DNA of 64,000 nucleotides from G963662605 sp963667005. Lineage in GTDB: Bacteria; Bacteroidota; Ignavibacteria; Ignavibacteriales; Ignavibacteriaceae. Position numbers and translations under genes: made by a program. The stretch covers positions 868,001 through 932,000 of the forward strand of contig OY762937.1 in NCBI GenBank assembly GCA_963667005.1, given 5' to 3'. The notes below the pieces were generated by a model. The model saw only the letters and a list, made by a program, of their open reading frames with translations. It searched no databases and was not told where the DNA came from. Shown here piece after piece: positions 53,523-62,819 of this stretch (position 1 is its first letter; each line of letters begins with the position of its first letter).

Positions 53523-54326
53523 ATGAAGAAATTGTTTTTGTTGTTGTTCGCTTGTTCTTTTACTTTTACATATTCTCAAAGCAAGGTATATATTTGGCAA
53601 AATAATGTCGTGATAGATTCAATGGACATTACTAACAGCCTGCGCTTTAGCTTTCTGGCAGGAACAGATACAACAGCAAATGGATTGTTGGCATATTTCC
53701 CATTCAACGGTAACGCTAACGATGCCACCGGTAGGGGTAACGATGGTTCGGTACATGGTGCAGTACTTACTAAAGATAGATTTGGTAATCCGAACAGAGC
53801 TTATCGTTTTGCGAATGGAGCCTATATAGATGTACCAAGATCAACATTGATTGAACCGAAGACAGGTTTGACCTGTGTCGCATGGGTATGTCCCGATATG
53901 TGGGATAGCGCCGGTACGATTTTGGTTAAGAGATATAGTGAAGCAATGTATCCCTATAATTCTTATGGCCTGGTAAGGCCCCCGTCTGCCCAAAATAGGT
54001 GGCAGTTCTATACTTCGTATAATAGCATCCTCATGAATCCGGATACAGTTAGAATTAAAGAATGGCAGTTTTTAGTTGGAACCTGGGATGGAACTAAAAA
54101 CTCTTTTTACGTGGATGGAGTGAAGGTTGCCGAAAACGGCAATAAAAACAGCATTCCATACAGCACATTGTCTTTACGCATTGGCGTTGCCAGATTAGAC
54201 GGAATTATTCACCAGTTGGATCAATGTTTTAACGGAGTCATTGATGATATTCGTATCTATAACCGCGCTCTTACGGCAAGTGAGATTGATGCATTATATC
54301 ACGAGGGCGGCTGGAAGGGTAATTAA
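53523..54326 (+). CDS. secreted LamG/concanavalin A-like domain protein
   Basis: 267 aa, signal peptide 1-18. After 'VVIDSMDITNSLRFSF' a LamG_3 domain (about 55-262): 'LAYFPFNGNANDATGRGNDG', 'FANGAYIDVPRS', 'WQFLVGTWDGTKNSFYVDGV' and 'GVIDDIRIYNRALTASEIDA'. Such domains bind carbohydrate or protein ligands at the surface. It lies 61 bases after the small secreted gene and is followed by a bidirectional terminator. No catalytic site is visible. Confidence 0.82.
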   Translation: MKKLFLLLFACSFTFTYSQSKVYIWQNNVVIDSMDITNSLRFSFLAGTDTTANGLLAYFPFNGNANDATGRGNDGSVHGAVLTKDRFGNPNRAYRFANGAYIDVPRSTLIEPKTGLTCVAWVCPDMWDSAGTILVKRYSEAMYPYNSYGLVRPPSAQNRWQFYTSYNSILMNPDTVRIKEWQFLVGTWDGTKNSFYVDGVKVAENGNKNSIPYSTLSLRIGVARLDGIIHQLDQCFNGVIDDIRIYNRALTASEIDALYHEGGWKGN

Positions 54327-54351
54327 AGTTTGAATCCAGTACTTAAGACAA

Positions 54352-54385
54352 AAAAAGAGGTGCCTGCGGCACCTCTTTTTGTTTT
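54352..54385. terminator. bidirectional rho-independent terminator
   Basis: Perfect 13-bp stem AAAAAGAGGTGCC / GGCACCTCTTTTT (54352-54380), loop TGC, with T-rich flanks. Separates the LamG gene and the response regulator. Confidence 0.88.
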
Positions 54386-54402
54386 TATAAATTTGGGATA
54401 AT

Positions 54403-55119
54403 CTATAAACTCAGCATTTCTCTGAATTTGATAGACTGCCTTCTTGATACTTCAACTTTCTGACCGCCTTTAAGTTTTACCAGCAATCCGCCGTTGAGCC
54501 AGGGCTCGATATTTTCAACCCATTTGAGGTTAATAATGTGTTTGCGGTTTGCACGGAAGAATGTGTGCTGATCCAATCTTTCATCGAGATAATTGAGCGT
54601 GCGGAGAATAAGAGGCTTGTTGTCGTTAAAGAAAATCCGGACGTAGTTGCCCTCGGATTCAAACAATCGAACTTCTTCAAGTTTTACGAACCAGCAGCGC
54701 TCTCCGTCTTTTACAAATACGCGGTCTTCCGGCTTTAACATATTCGCCGGCTGCTCTTCCTGTTGAATTTGTTCACGGACAATAAGACGTTTTATTGCTT
54801 CTTCAAGTCTGCTCTGTTCAATCGGCTTTAATAAATAATCAAGCGCGTTATATTCAAAAGCTTTGAGCGCGTATTCATCGTACGCCGTCGTAAAAATCAC
54901 GTGCGGAACAGTATCAAGTTCCTCGAGCAAGTCAAACCCCGTTTTGCCGGGCATTTGAATATCAAGGAAAAGTATTTCAGGATTAAGCTCGGCGATTTTT
55001 TGCATCGCATCATCGGCATTAACGGCTTCGCCGACAACTTGTATCTCGGGTATTTTACTTAAAAGTCGTTGTAATTCCGTGCGCGCCAGACGTTCATCAT
55101 CAATTATTAAAGCTTTCAT
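54403..55119 (-). CDS. LytTR-family response regulator
   Basis: 238 aa. Receiver domain 1-120 with phospho-acceptor Asp53 ('ILFLDIQMPG') and Lys ('LLKPIEQSRLEEAI'), then a LytTR DNA-binding domain (about 135-238, 'VFVKDGERCWFVKLEEVRLF', 'NYVRIFF', 'FFRANRKHIINLKWVE'). It should be phosphorylated by the kinase encoded 11 bases upstream and bind direct repeats upstream of its targets. The closest gene on the other side is the LamG gene. Target genes are not known. Confidence 0.93.
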   Translation of the reverse strand: MKALIIDDERLARTELQRLLSKIPEIQVVGEAVNADDAMQKIAELNPEILFLDIQMPGKTGFDLLEELDTVPHVIFTTAYDEYALKAFEYNALDYLLKPIEQSRLEEAIKRLIVREQIQQEEQPANMLKPEDRVFVKDGERCWFVKLEEVRLFESEGNYVRIFFNDNKPLILRTLNYLDERLDQHTFFRANRKHIINLKWVENIEPWLNGGLLVKLKGGQKVEVSRRQSIKFREMLSL

Positions 55120-55130
55120 GGTGTGCTCTC

Positions 55131-56177
55131 TTAAAATGGTATAGTTATTAAAACAATGACATTCTTATTTTCTTCAAAGATCTTAAACTCCGCAGATCGT
55201 CCGTAAATAATCTGCAAACGCTGCTTGGTATTACTCACGCCGAAACCGGTAGTGTTCTGCAAATCGGCATCTGAGAAAGAACCGCTGTTGGTAATTTGTA
55301 TCGTCAACTTTCCGCCTTCGACGGCGGCTTTTATTGATACGGTTCCACCACTATGCAATTTAGCAATTCCATGCTTAATTCCGTTTTCAACCAAGGTCTG
55401 AATCATCATCGGCGGAATTTCAATTCTGTCGGCAGCTTCATCAACGCTTATAGAATAGTTGAGGCGTTCTTCGTAGCGTACTTTTTCCAGTGCAAGGTAA
55501 TCACGGACTATTCTTATCTCATCTTCCAGAGGGACAGTTTCCGTTTTTTCAATGCGCAGTGAATACCTGAAAATATTAGATAACTGTGTTATCGTTTCCT
55601 TTGCACGCTCCGGATTCTCCTCAACAAGTGCCCGGATGCTGTTCAACGCGTTGAACATGAAATGCGGATTGAGCTGTGATTTCAATGTCTTTAATTCAAA
55701 ATCCTTTACAGCAGCTTCCCATCTGAATCGTTCAATCTCTGCTTTATTGAATCCCTCAAAATAATGAATTGCAAAATAAATCAAATACCAGATGCCCAGA
55801 ATCATCCAGATATTGAACAAATTGTTGACGAATATGTCTACACCGATTGTCTTGGAATGATTGAGGTGCAGCAACCGGGTCGCAATGAGGAATAAAACGG
55901 TCATGACGACCGAAAGCATCAACGAGGAGAACAGAATTCTCGGCAGAATTTGTTTGATGGGCCGTTTAACTAATTCATATCTTACAATATAGCCTTTGTC
56001 AAAATGCGTGAAGACAAGGCCAAGAAGGCTGAGATATAAAAAGGCGTAGATATGACTGAAATTTACAGCTTGATACGTCATTGTGAAGAATAGATTGATG
56101 AGGAACAACATAGTCCACCCGCCAATCTGGCACAACCAATATACTTGCCTTCTGCTATATTTAAATTTCAATGACAT
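55131..56177 (-). CDS. LytS-like membrane histidine kinase
   Basis: 348 aa, four membrane segments (about 17-140) and a cytoplasmic His_kinase domain with phospho-acceptor His172 in 'LKSQLNPHFMFNALNSIRAL' and a HATPase part ('PPMMIQTLVENGIKHGI', 'GFGVSNTKQRLQIIYG'). In an operon with the LytTR regulator, 11 bases apart. The N-terminal 4TM sensor is unrecognised. Upstream (56178-56580) is a long shared gap with the GT2 gene in the opposite direction. Confidence 0.92.
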   Translation of the reverse strand: MSLKFKYSRRQVYWLCQIGGWTMLFLINLFFTMTYQAVNFSHIYAFLYLSLLGLVFTHFDKGYIVRYELVKRPIKQILPRILFSSLMLSVVMTVLFLIATRLLHLNHSKTIGVDIFVNNLFNIWMILGIWYLIYFAIHYFEGFNKAEIERFRWEAAVKDFELKTLKSQLNPHFMFNALNSIRALVEENPERAKETITQLSNIFRYSLRIEKTETVPLEDEIRIVRDYLALEKVRYEERLNYSISVDEAADRIEIPPMMIQTLVENGIKHGIAKLHSGGTVSIKAAVEGGKLTIQITNSGSFSDADLQNTTGFGVSNTKQRLQIIYGRSAEFKIFEENKNVIVLITIPF

Positions 56178-56580
56178 ACAGGAGTCGATATTTATATAAT
56201 TAAATGTATAATTTGCTTAAAATTAATAATAAATTACGGTAAGATTTACCGAACAAGCAAGTATTCGTATAAACGGCATTTGCAACTGATAAACGGTTGA
56301 CCATATCGATAAATGGAGTGTAATCTGGGTTAGGTTTCATAAATAATACGATTTTGACGAAATAATGAAAGAAACCGGCATCCTTTATCCGGAGGTAAAG
56401 CCAATTTTTATCGTTTTTTACAAGGAAAAATATAACGATATTGTATATATTAAAATGATTTTTTATAAGCTGGAAAAGGTTTACTCCGGTATCTTATCTT
56501 TACCGGAGATGTTCAAGACGCGAATGTATTAAAGCGGCGCAGGACATATAATTTAAGGATAGAAAGAAATATTTAGGAAA
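56178..56580. other. 403-base intergenic region between kinase and GT2 genes
   Basis: AT-rich. It contains a perfect 8-bp hairpin CTCCGGTA/TACCGGAG (56484-56508) and a 55-codon frame at 56365-56532 with no other support. 'acggtaagatttaccg' (about 56236) is a palindrome. It probably holds divergent promoters. Confidence 0.5.
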
Positions 56581-57717
56581 ATGGAAAATAGTACACCAAC
56601 TCAGGGCGGCGAACAGAAGAAGACGCAAAGACCGCGCCACCACTTCAGAAAACATAATTATCGCCCGCAAAAGCCGGTAGATGCCGAGCAGACAGCTCAA
56701 ACCGCGGAAGTGAAAACTCCGCAGGCACCACAGCAAAGACCCCAGGCTCCGGCATTTCATCAAAGACCCCATCATCAGGGCGGTAAAGGCAACCGGAAAA
56801 TCTCAATTGTTGTCCCATTATTTAATGAAGAAGAATCATTGCGGCCGTTAGCCCGTGAGATCAAAAAAGTTCTTTCAGGAACGTACAATAACTTCGAAGT
56901 ATTGTTTATTGATGATGGCAGCACCGATAAGTCACTCAAAGAATTGCAGCAGCTGCACAGCGAAGATCGCCGCAATAAATATATCAGTTTTCAGAAAAAT
57001 TACGGAAAATCTGCCGCATTACAGGTCGGATTTCAACAGGCGACGGGTGACATTGTTATTACTATGGATGCCGATCTTCAAGACGACCCGAATGAAATTC
57101 CAAACCTTATCCGTAAGCTGGATGAGGGTTTTGATATGGTCTCAGGCTGGAAGAAAGTCCGCTTTGACCCATTCATAAAAAAATATTCATCACGGTTTTT
57201 TAATGGCGTAACCCGGCTTAGCAGCGGTATTAAAATCCACGATTTTAATTGCGGCCTGAAGGCATACAAAAAAGCAGTGATAAAAAACGTACAAGTATAT
57301 GGCGAACTCCATCGCTATATTCCGGTTTTGGCGCATTGGCAGGGATATTCCGTATCGGAGGTTCCGGTTAAACATCATCCGCGCCGTTTCGGAAAAACAA
57401 AATTCGGCATCTCACGCTTTTTCAAAGGCTTTATTGATTTAGTAACGGTCGTATTTGTAACCAGATATATCAAGCGCCCGATGCACTTGTTCGGATTTTT
57501 AGGTGCCCTGTCATTTTTGGCGGGTTTCATCGTAAATGGTTACCTTACTTATGAATGGTTCCGCGGACAGGTATTAAGTAATAGGCCGATGTTGTTCTTG
57601 GGTATTCTTCTGATCATCGTTGGTGTGCAATTTTTCTCAACCGGATTGCTCGGTGAAATAATGGTGCACAACTCAATTGATGCAAAAGAATATCGCATTA
57701 AAGAAAAGACTGCATAA
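56581..57717 (+). CDS. GT2 family glycosyltransferase (DPM1-like) with basic His/Pro-rich N-terminal extension
   Basis: 378 aa. Residues 1-72 are a disordered basic tail (Gln, His, Pro and Arg rich). The GT2 domain (73-300) has 'ISIVVPLFNEEESL', DDGSTD (111-116) and 'DADLQDDP' (163-170), and ends with 'RRFGKTKFGISRFFKGFID'. Two membrane segments follow (about 310-335 and 345-365, 'MLFLGILLIIVGVQFFSTGL'). This layout fits polyprenyl-phosphate hexose/glucose synthases that feed GT-C enzymes such as those at 6886 and 35611. The sugar is unknown. The methyltransferase gene follows by 90 bases. Confidence 0.88.
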   Translation: MENSTPTQGGEQKKTQRPRHHFRKHNYRPQKPVDAEQTAQTAEVKTPQAPQQRPQAPAFHQRPHHQGGKGNRKISIVVPLFNEEESLRPLAREIKKVLSGTYNNFEVLFIDDGSTDKSLKELQQLHSEDRRNKYISFQKNYGKSAALQVGFQQATGDIVITMDADLQDDPNEIPNLIRKLDEGFDMVSGWKKVRFDPFIKKYSSRFFNGVTRLSSGIKIHDFNCGLKAYKKAVIKNVQVYGELHRYIPVLAHWQGYSVSEVPVKHHPRRFGKTKFGISRFFKGFIDLVTVVFVTRYIKRPMHLFGFLGALSFLAGFIVNGYLTYEWFRGQVLSNRPMLFLGILLIIVGVQFFSTGLLGEIMVHNSIDAKEYRIKEKTA

Positions 57718-57736
57718 TTGTTCATGATTTGCGAGG

Positions 57737-57773
57737 AAAAGCCCGTCTGTTGATTAACGGACGGGCTTTTAGT
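57737..57773 (+). terminator. rho-independent terminator
   Basis: 15-bp stem with one G-T pair, AAAAGCCCGTCTGTT / AACGGACGGGCTTTT (57737-57770), loop GATT, followed by AGTATATA. Not a strong T-run, but the stem is clear. Confidence 0.72.
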
Positions 57774-57807
57774 ATATAGAATATTTGAAATAATAAATTG
57801 TACTGAT

Positions 57808-58623
57808 ATGCATTACGATCCGGTTAAAAATGTTTTTGCTAAAGTTATAAGAAGTGTCCCGGCTACAAGAGTCGCCTTTTATAAATTATTAGATCTTATG
57901 TTTCTGCGCTCGTGGTATGTCCGCCGCGAACTGAAAGCACTGAGAAAAAAATTCGGCATCGGCCGGATATCTATTCTTGATGCGGGTTCAGGATATGGGC
58001 AATATACCTTCTTCATGGCAAACAAAATGCAGCCCGCGGTTATTGACGCAATTGATGTTAAAGAAGACTGGGTTAAGGATTGCCGGGAATTTTTTGCCTC
58101 AAGAAATTATTCTAGCGTTTCATTTTCAGTCGGCGATTTAACAAAGCTCAATGTTGAAAACCGGTATGATCTTATCGTGTGTGTGGATGTTATGGAGCAC
58201 ATCGTTGAGGACGAACAGGTTTTCGCAAATTACGCAAAAGCATTGCGCAAGGGCGGTTTTGTTGTCATTAATACGCCATCAATTTTTGGAGGCAGCGATG
58301 TTCATGATGATGATGATGAAAGCTTTATCGGTGAACACGCCCGCGACGGTTACTCGCACACCGATCTTGAAGAAAAGATGAGCCGCCAAGGTTTGAAAAC
58401 ATATCAGTACAAATACACCTACGGATTTTGGGGTGATAAAGCATGGAGACTGGGAATTAAATATCCCATGATGCTTGCGAACATATCAAAACTGTTGATA
58501 CTTGTGTTACCGTTCTATTTCCTCGTGACATTTCTATTTACCTTCATCATGATGGAAATTGATTACCGGTCAAAGAACAAAGTAGGCTCAGGTATCAATT
58601 TTATTGCGGTAAAAGAAGATTAG
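57808..58623 (+). CDS. membrane-anchored SAM-dependent methyltransferase
   Basis: 271 aa. Motif I 'ISILDAGSGYGQYTF' (55-69), acidic 'DAIDVKEDWVKD', motif IV 'YDLIVCVDVMEHIVEDE', and 'GGFVVINTP'. A C-terminal membrane segment ('LLILVLPFYFLVTFLFTFI', about 228-246) anchors it, an unusual feature suggesting a lipid or membrane-glycan substrate. It follows the GT2 gene on the same strand, in line with a surface-glycan or lipid pathway. A His-containing acidic stretch 'DVHDDDDESFIGEHARDGYS' is the substrate-side loop. Confidence 0.83.
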   Translation: MHYDPVKNVFAKVIRSVPATRVAFYKLLDLMFLRSWYVRRELKALRKKFGIGRISILDAGSGYGQYTFFMANKMQPAVIDAIDVKEDWVKDCREFFASRNYSSVSFSVGDLTKLNVENRYDLIVCVDVMEHIVEDEQVFANYAKALRKGGFVVINTPSIFGGSDVHDDDDESFIGEHARDGYSHTDLEEKMSRQGLKTYQYKYTYGFWGDKAWRLGIKYPMMLANISKLLILVLPFYFLVTFLFTFIMMEIDYRSKNKVGSGINFIAVKED

Positions 58624-58689
58624 TTTCCTGCAACGAGTTTGTTTTGAATATCTGTTCACTTAACCAAACAAACTTTCTCTAAAAAAATT

Positions 58690-58804
58690 CCCTCATCACC
58701 TAACCTCTTCTCCCAAAGGGAGAAGAGGAATAGGAAAACCGAAAAAAATTAAACGTAGAACGTCTACCTCCCTCTACCTTTGGGAGAGGGATTGAGGGTG
58801 AGGG
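58690..58804. repeat. palindromic repeat, 'CCCTCATCACC' type (copy f)
   Basis: 115 bp bounded by CCCTCATCACC and GAGGGTGAGGG, with a perfect 11-bp hairpin CCTCTTCTCCC / GGGAGAAGAGG (58704-58728) and a second at 58769-58790. Same composite layout as 50821-50915. Occupies most of the gap 58624-58888. Confidence 0.75.
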
Positions 58805-58888
58805 CTTATGCTCTCACGAAGAGAAATGGATTGCTGCCACGGTTTGAAAAATATATGCTTAAGAAGTAATAATAAGAATTGATAATTT

Positions 58889-60118
58889 TTAGGCCATCGC
58901 AGCTTGCTGTTTGATGGCCTTTTTACATTTATACTTTACATAGTAATAGTAAAAGACCAGAGCAAGTAAATTATTGGCAAGGGCTGATATAGAGGCCCCG
59001 TATATGTTGTAGCGGGGAATTAAGATAAGATTCAGCGAAACATTTACTATGCTGAGCACTAGAGAAACTATTGTCCCGACATACACTACTTCAAAATACG
59101 TGATATAATTTAGGAATAGCTGCAGAATCGCCTGAAGTCCCTGCGTGAGCAATAATATCGGAAGGATAAGCAATACAGCGCCGTACTTTGGTTGAATGAT
59201 GTGCCAGTCAAGCATAAATTTTACGCCAAAAAATATTGCGATTCCGAGCGCGGTGAAAATGAGTGCGATACGGAGTGAAATTGCGAACGTCTTTTCAAGG
59301 TTGGTTTTTACGTTTTTTTCCTTAAAGAACAATGGCTGATACACTGCCTGAAAGGAAAGAAAAACAACCATCAGGATAGAAGCGAGAGTGAATCCCAGAT
59401 TGTAAACGGCCAGATCGGAAAAGTTTCCGTATTTCTCCAGTATAAATTTATCACTGAAATTGAATATCATTCCAAGTATCGCAGAAAGCATCGCGGGATA
59501 TCCTATCTTGATAGCTTTGCGCACATATTCTTTTCTCACCCGGAATTTCATGGCCTTAATGTAATGCCACGAAAAACCAAGTAGTATCGGAAGTTCAACG
59601 AGATAACAATATTTCAATCTCACTAAAGCACTATCGGGATTTTTGTGAGCCAGTGCGTATATAACGATGCCGTTAACAATGACCAATCTGAAAAAATTAT
59701 ATAGCTGATACTTTTTAATATTCTCACTGGTCATGAAAAAATTCTGTGTCATAAAGATGTACACGGATACAATGAGCGCCAGCAGAATGATTTCCCGGTA
59801 TGCTGCGTAGTTGAAGGGGTGCGAAAACAGCAGCCTCATCAAATAGCCATCAAGATGAAACGTGTAGAGCGGGACAAACAGAATGAATAATGATGCGAAT
59901 AAAACGACATTTATCGTAAAGAGGAGAGAACCTCTCTCCTCATCTTTATAATCGTGATAGAGTTTGGACTGCGAAAGGTATAATCCGAAATTAATAATTA
60001 AAGAAAAGGCCCCGATCATTGCATACAGGTATGTATAAAGACCGAAATCGTTTTGCGACATCAGTTTTAAATATACCGGAAGCAGCAGGAAATTTGAGCC
60101 GCGTACCAGAACGTCCAA
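58889..60118 (-). CDS. oligosaccharide flippase-like membrane protein
   Basis: 409 aa from a TTG at 60118; about twelve to fourteen membrane segments with 'FLLLPVYLKLMSQNDFGLYT' and 'YAMIGAFSLIINFGLY' at the start, as in Wzx/MATE-type polysaccharide flippases. The frame is open upstream for another 40 codons and reads 'KNSVLLKRFTNIFSLDVLVR', a normal flippase N-terminus, so the true start may be upstream; no ATG, GTG or TTG is there, and ATA at 60205 overlaps the stop of the YfhO-like gene. It would flip lipid-linked glycan outward. Confidence 0.78.
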   Translation of the reverse strand: MDVLVRGSNFLLLPVYLKLMSQNDFGLYTYLYAMIGAFSLIINFGLYLSQSKLYHDYKDEERGSLLFTINVVLFASLFILFVPLYTFHLDGYLMRLLFSHPFNYAAYREIILLALIVSVYIFMTQNFFMTSENIKKYQLYNFFRLVIVNGIVIYALAHKNPDSALVRLKYCYLVELPILLGFSWHYIKAMKFRVRKEYVRKAIKIGYPAMLSAILGMIFNFSDKFILEKYGNFSDLAVYNLGFTLASILMVVFLSFQAVYQPLFFKEKNVKTNLEKTFAISLRIALIFTALGIAIFFGVKFMLDWHIIQPKYGAVLLILPILLLTQGLQAILQLFLNYITYFEVVYVGTIVSLVLSIVNVSLNLILIPRYNIYGASISALANNLLALVFYYYYVKYKCKKAIKQQAAMA

Positions 60119-60201
60119 CGAAAAAATATTCGTAAAACGTTTAAGGAGAACGCTGTTTTTATACTGCTTGTATAATCCGGGAACCGAAAATTCCTTTAAA
60201 C

Positions 60202-62718
60202 TTATGCGGCCGATACCGTTGCGCCCTTCTTTTTCTTTTCAATAAAAATTCCGGCTATAAGACCAATAATCAGCAAGAGATTAACGGATAGCGAAATAGT
60301 TTTTCCGATAACATAACTTTGCGGGAGGAATGTCAGGGTGATGTCGTGGGTTCCTTGTGGAACGACGATTCCTCTGAAACCATGGTTGATTTCGTAAATT
60401 TTCGTTTCTTTACCATCAATGGTGGCTGTCCAACCTTTTGCATAATATGTGTCGCCAAGGAACATAAGATTACTTCCTGAAGCTTTGGCTTTTATCGTTA
60501 TGGTATCGGTTCCATATTTCTGAATTTTCACGAACGCGGTTGAATCAGGTTTATCAACATTGATGGGTGATGTTGAAAATGCCACATCACGCGGATCAAA
60601 TTTATTATCTTTTACCGCCTGAAGAATTTCAAGAGGCTTTTTAACTTCAACTTTATTGACAAAATATGCGCGCGGCAAAGCGTCCTCGTTTTTATAAACG
60701 GCAGTCTTGTCGCCGGTGCCAACCAGTGTGAGTCCGGGATATTGTATAACCTTATCAAGCACGATGTACTTAACATTCAGCATGCGCCATAAAGTCGGAT
60801 TCGCCGGTGTAACGACATCAGCGTAATCCTGATAGGTGCGTGGTTTGATTCCCGAATAGCCGTGCAAATCCTGAACGAGGAAGTATTCGTTGAAGTTTGA
60901 ATTTTGAGAAACCGAACCGTATCCGTCTTGTTTCAGATTAATGATGCGGAAGGGATCGCTATCATGCTGCTTTTTAATAATATTAATATAAGCAGGCTCT
61001 GCGAAGATGTTTGAGTAATCCTGCTGCTCTACAAACTGTGCCCCGCGGCCTGAAACACGCAACAGATCAAACAATGAGAGACAGAGCACAACGATGAGGA
61101 ATAAGTCTTTGCTCAGTTTGTTCTGTGTATAAAAGAATGCAGTCCAGAATACAGCGGCAGTAAGAACGAATGCAATAAGAGTGTCTTTAATAAACACCCC
61201 CGATATCATCGCGCTGTATTGAGAAAGATATTGAGCTCTGTTTGAGGGCGATGATTCGGCTATTCTCTCACTAAACCAGCTTGCTAAAGCTCCGTTGCCT
61301 AAAAGGGCAACAACGAACAAAGCTGAAAACGCTATTGCGGCGTATTTCAGGACGGTAACAGCTGCTGAATTTTTCTCCTCTTTCAATTCTCCGATTTTGA
61401 TTAGTCCAAAACCGGCAAGAATCGGAAAGCTGATCTGTACGAGGATTAGAATCATTGAAGGTACACGAAACTTATTAAAACCGGGGAAATGATAATACAT
61501 CAGATCGTAAATCGGTGAGAAGGTGTTACCGAATGAAATAAGCAGACTGATAATTACCAGTATTGTCAGGAAACGCACAAATGGGTTCTTTCTGTCGGCA
61601 TACATTGCAAATAGTCCCAGAAAGAATACAACAACTCCCATATACATCGCGACATCAACAAAAGGCATCTGTCCGAAATAGGTGTTTGCTTCAACATCTT
61701 GTCCGTCAACATTATAGGTCATATTGCCGAATCCGTAGAAAGAGGGGACGATGAACGTCATAACTTCGCCGGGTGAAAATGACCAGCTTGTTGCATAATC
61801 ATAAAAACCGGACGCTGTTTCAGCATCTTGTCCTGAAGTCTTTTCAATAATGCTTTTTGTACCGCGGGTTGATGTCGAAGTATAATCAAAAATTTGCCAA
61901 TACTGATCCGCCACCATCGAGACGCCGATACCGCCTGCGAAAATCAGGATAAATATAGAAAGTAAAACTCTTTTAAACCTTGGATAATCTTTTTTAATAA
62001 GGAACCGGGTAAGATAATACAGGAAATAGATCATGAAAGTAAAAGCACAGTAAAAGATTACCTGTATATGCCAGCTTGCAACGAGCAGTCCAACAGCGAT
62101 AATAAATATGATCACATCAAACAGCTTTATTCGTTCCTGGAACCTGAGCAGCATCATGAACACGAGAGGGAACACGGAGAGTGTATATAGCTTTGTTATA
62201 TGCCCGATGAAAAGAAATACAACTATACCCGTACTAAAAATAATCGAGGCGCTTACAAAAACACTTATCAAAACCGAAGCTTTCCGGTCTCGCATGAAAA
62301 GAAATGATGTTATAGCAAGTATAATGAGGGAAAAAATATTTTCCGCGGTCTTATTGTTGAATATGGCGCCGAATGTTTCCCTTATCGTGTTATACGATGT
62401 GTTGATGATATCATGGTAGCGGTAGTATCCGACACCGCTTGGCTGTGATGGCATTCCGCAGAAAACGTAGGGATTCCAAAGAATATGGCCATTCGTGGAT
62501 TTCAATACGGGAGCGTATGCATTCGCGGTTATTATATCACCCGATTGAAAAACCTTGCCCTGAAAAAATACAGGCGAGAAAAATAAAAATATCAGGATCA
62601 GTAAAAATCCAAGTCCGACCCAGCGTTGTTTCTTTTCAGGTATAATGCTATCAAGCGAAAACTTGGAAGCCCAACTCTCACTCTTAGCTCTTGAATGGGT
62701 TAGTATTTTCTTAGCCAA
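60202..62718 (-). CDS. YfhO-family large membrane protein
   Basis: 838 aa, about twelve to fourteen membrane segments, then a C-terminal extracytoplasmic beta domain (about 610-790) and one last segment ('TISLSVNLLLIIGLIAGIFI'). 'LGFLLILIFLFFSPVFFQGK' with 'GDIITANAY', 'WNPYVFCGMPSQPSG' and 'YYRYHDI' are the YfhO / GT-C-like first-loop features. YfhO in Bacillus is needed for teichoic-acid glycosylation. Operon-like with the flippase that follows on the same strand. Role in surface-polymer glycosylation is inferred. Confidence 0.8.
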   Translation of the reverse strand: MAKKILTHSRAKSESWASKFSLDSIIPEKKQRWVGLGFLLILIFLFFSPVFFQGKVFQSGDIITANAYAPVLKSTNGHILWNPYVFCGMPSQPSGVGYYRYHDIINTSYNTIRETFGAIFNNKTAENIFSLIILAITSFLFMRDRKASVLISVFVSASIIFSTGIVVFLFIGHITKLYTLSVFPLVFMMLLRFQERIKLFDVIIFIIAVGLLVASWHIQVIFYCAFTFMIYFLYYLTRFLIKKDYPRFKRVLLSIFILIFAGGIGVSMVADQYWQIFDYTSTSTRGTKSIIEKTSGQDAETASGFYDYATSWSFSPGEVMTFIVPSFYGFGNMTYNVDGQDVEANTYFGQMPFVDVAMYMGVVVFFLGLFAMYADRKNPFVRFLTILVIISLLISFGNTFSPIYDLMYYHFPGFNKFRVPSMILILVQISFPILAGFGLIKIGELKEEKNSAAVTVLKYAAIAFSALFVVALLGNGALASWFSERIAESSPSNRAQYLSQYSAMISGVFIKDTLIAFVLTAAVFWTAFFYTQNKLSKDLFLIVVLCLSLFDLLRVSGRGAQFVEQQDYSNIFAEPAYINIIKKQHDSDPFRIINLKQDGYGSVSQNSNFNEYFLVQDLHGYSGIKPRTYQDYADVVTPANPTLWRMLNVKYIVLDKVIQYPGLTLVGTGDKTAVYKNEDALPRAYFVNKVEVKKPLEILQAVKDNKFDPRDVAFSTSPINVDKPDSTAFVKIQKYGTDTITIKAKASGSNLMFLGDTYYAKGWTATIDGKETKIYEINHGFRGIVVPQGTHDITLTFLPQSYVIGKTISLSVNLLLIIGLIAGIFIEKKKKGATVSAA

Positions 62719-62819
62719 TGCAACTCCGAATGTTTAAATGTATATAAATGGTTTCCGTAAAAACTGAAAATCAGAGAACTAAATAAAACGGACCGGTTGA
62801 GTCCATCAATGAAAAAGTA

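Noticed and set aside
58889..58921. hairpin AGGCCATC...GATGGCCT as terminator of the flippase gene
   Set aside because: It lies within the last codons of the flippase and is followed by T only on the opposite strand, so it is not a clean terminator for that gene.
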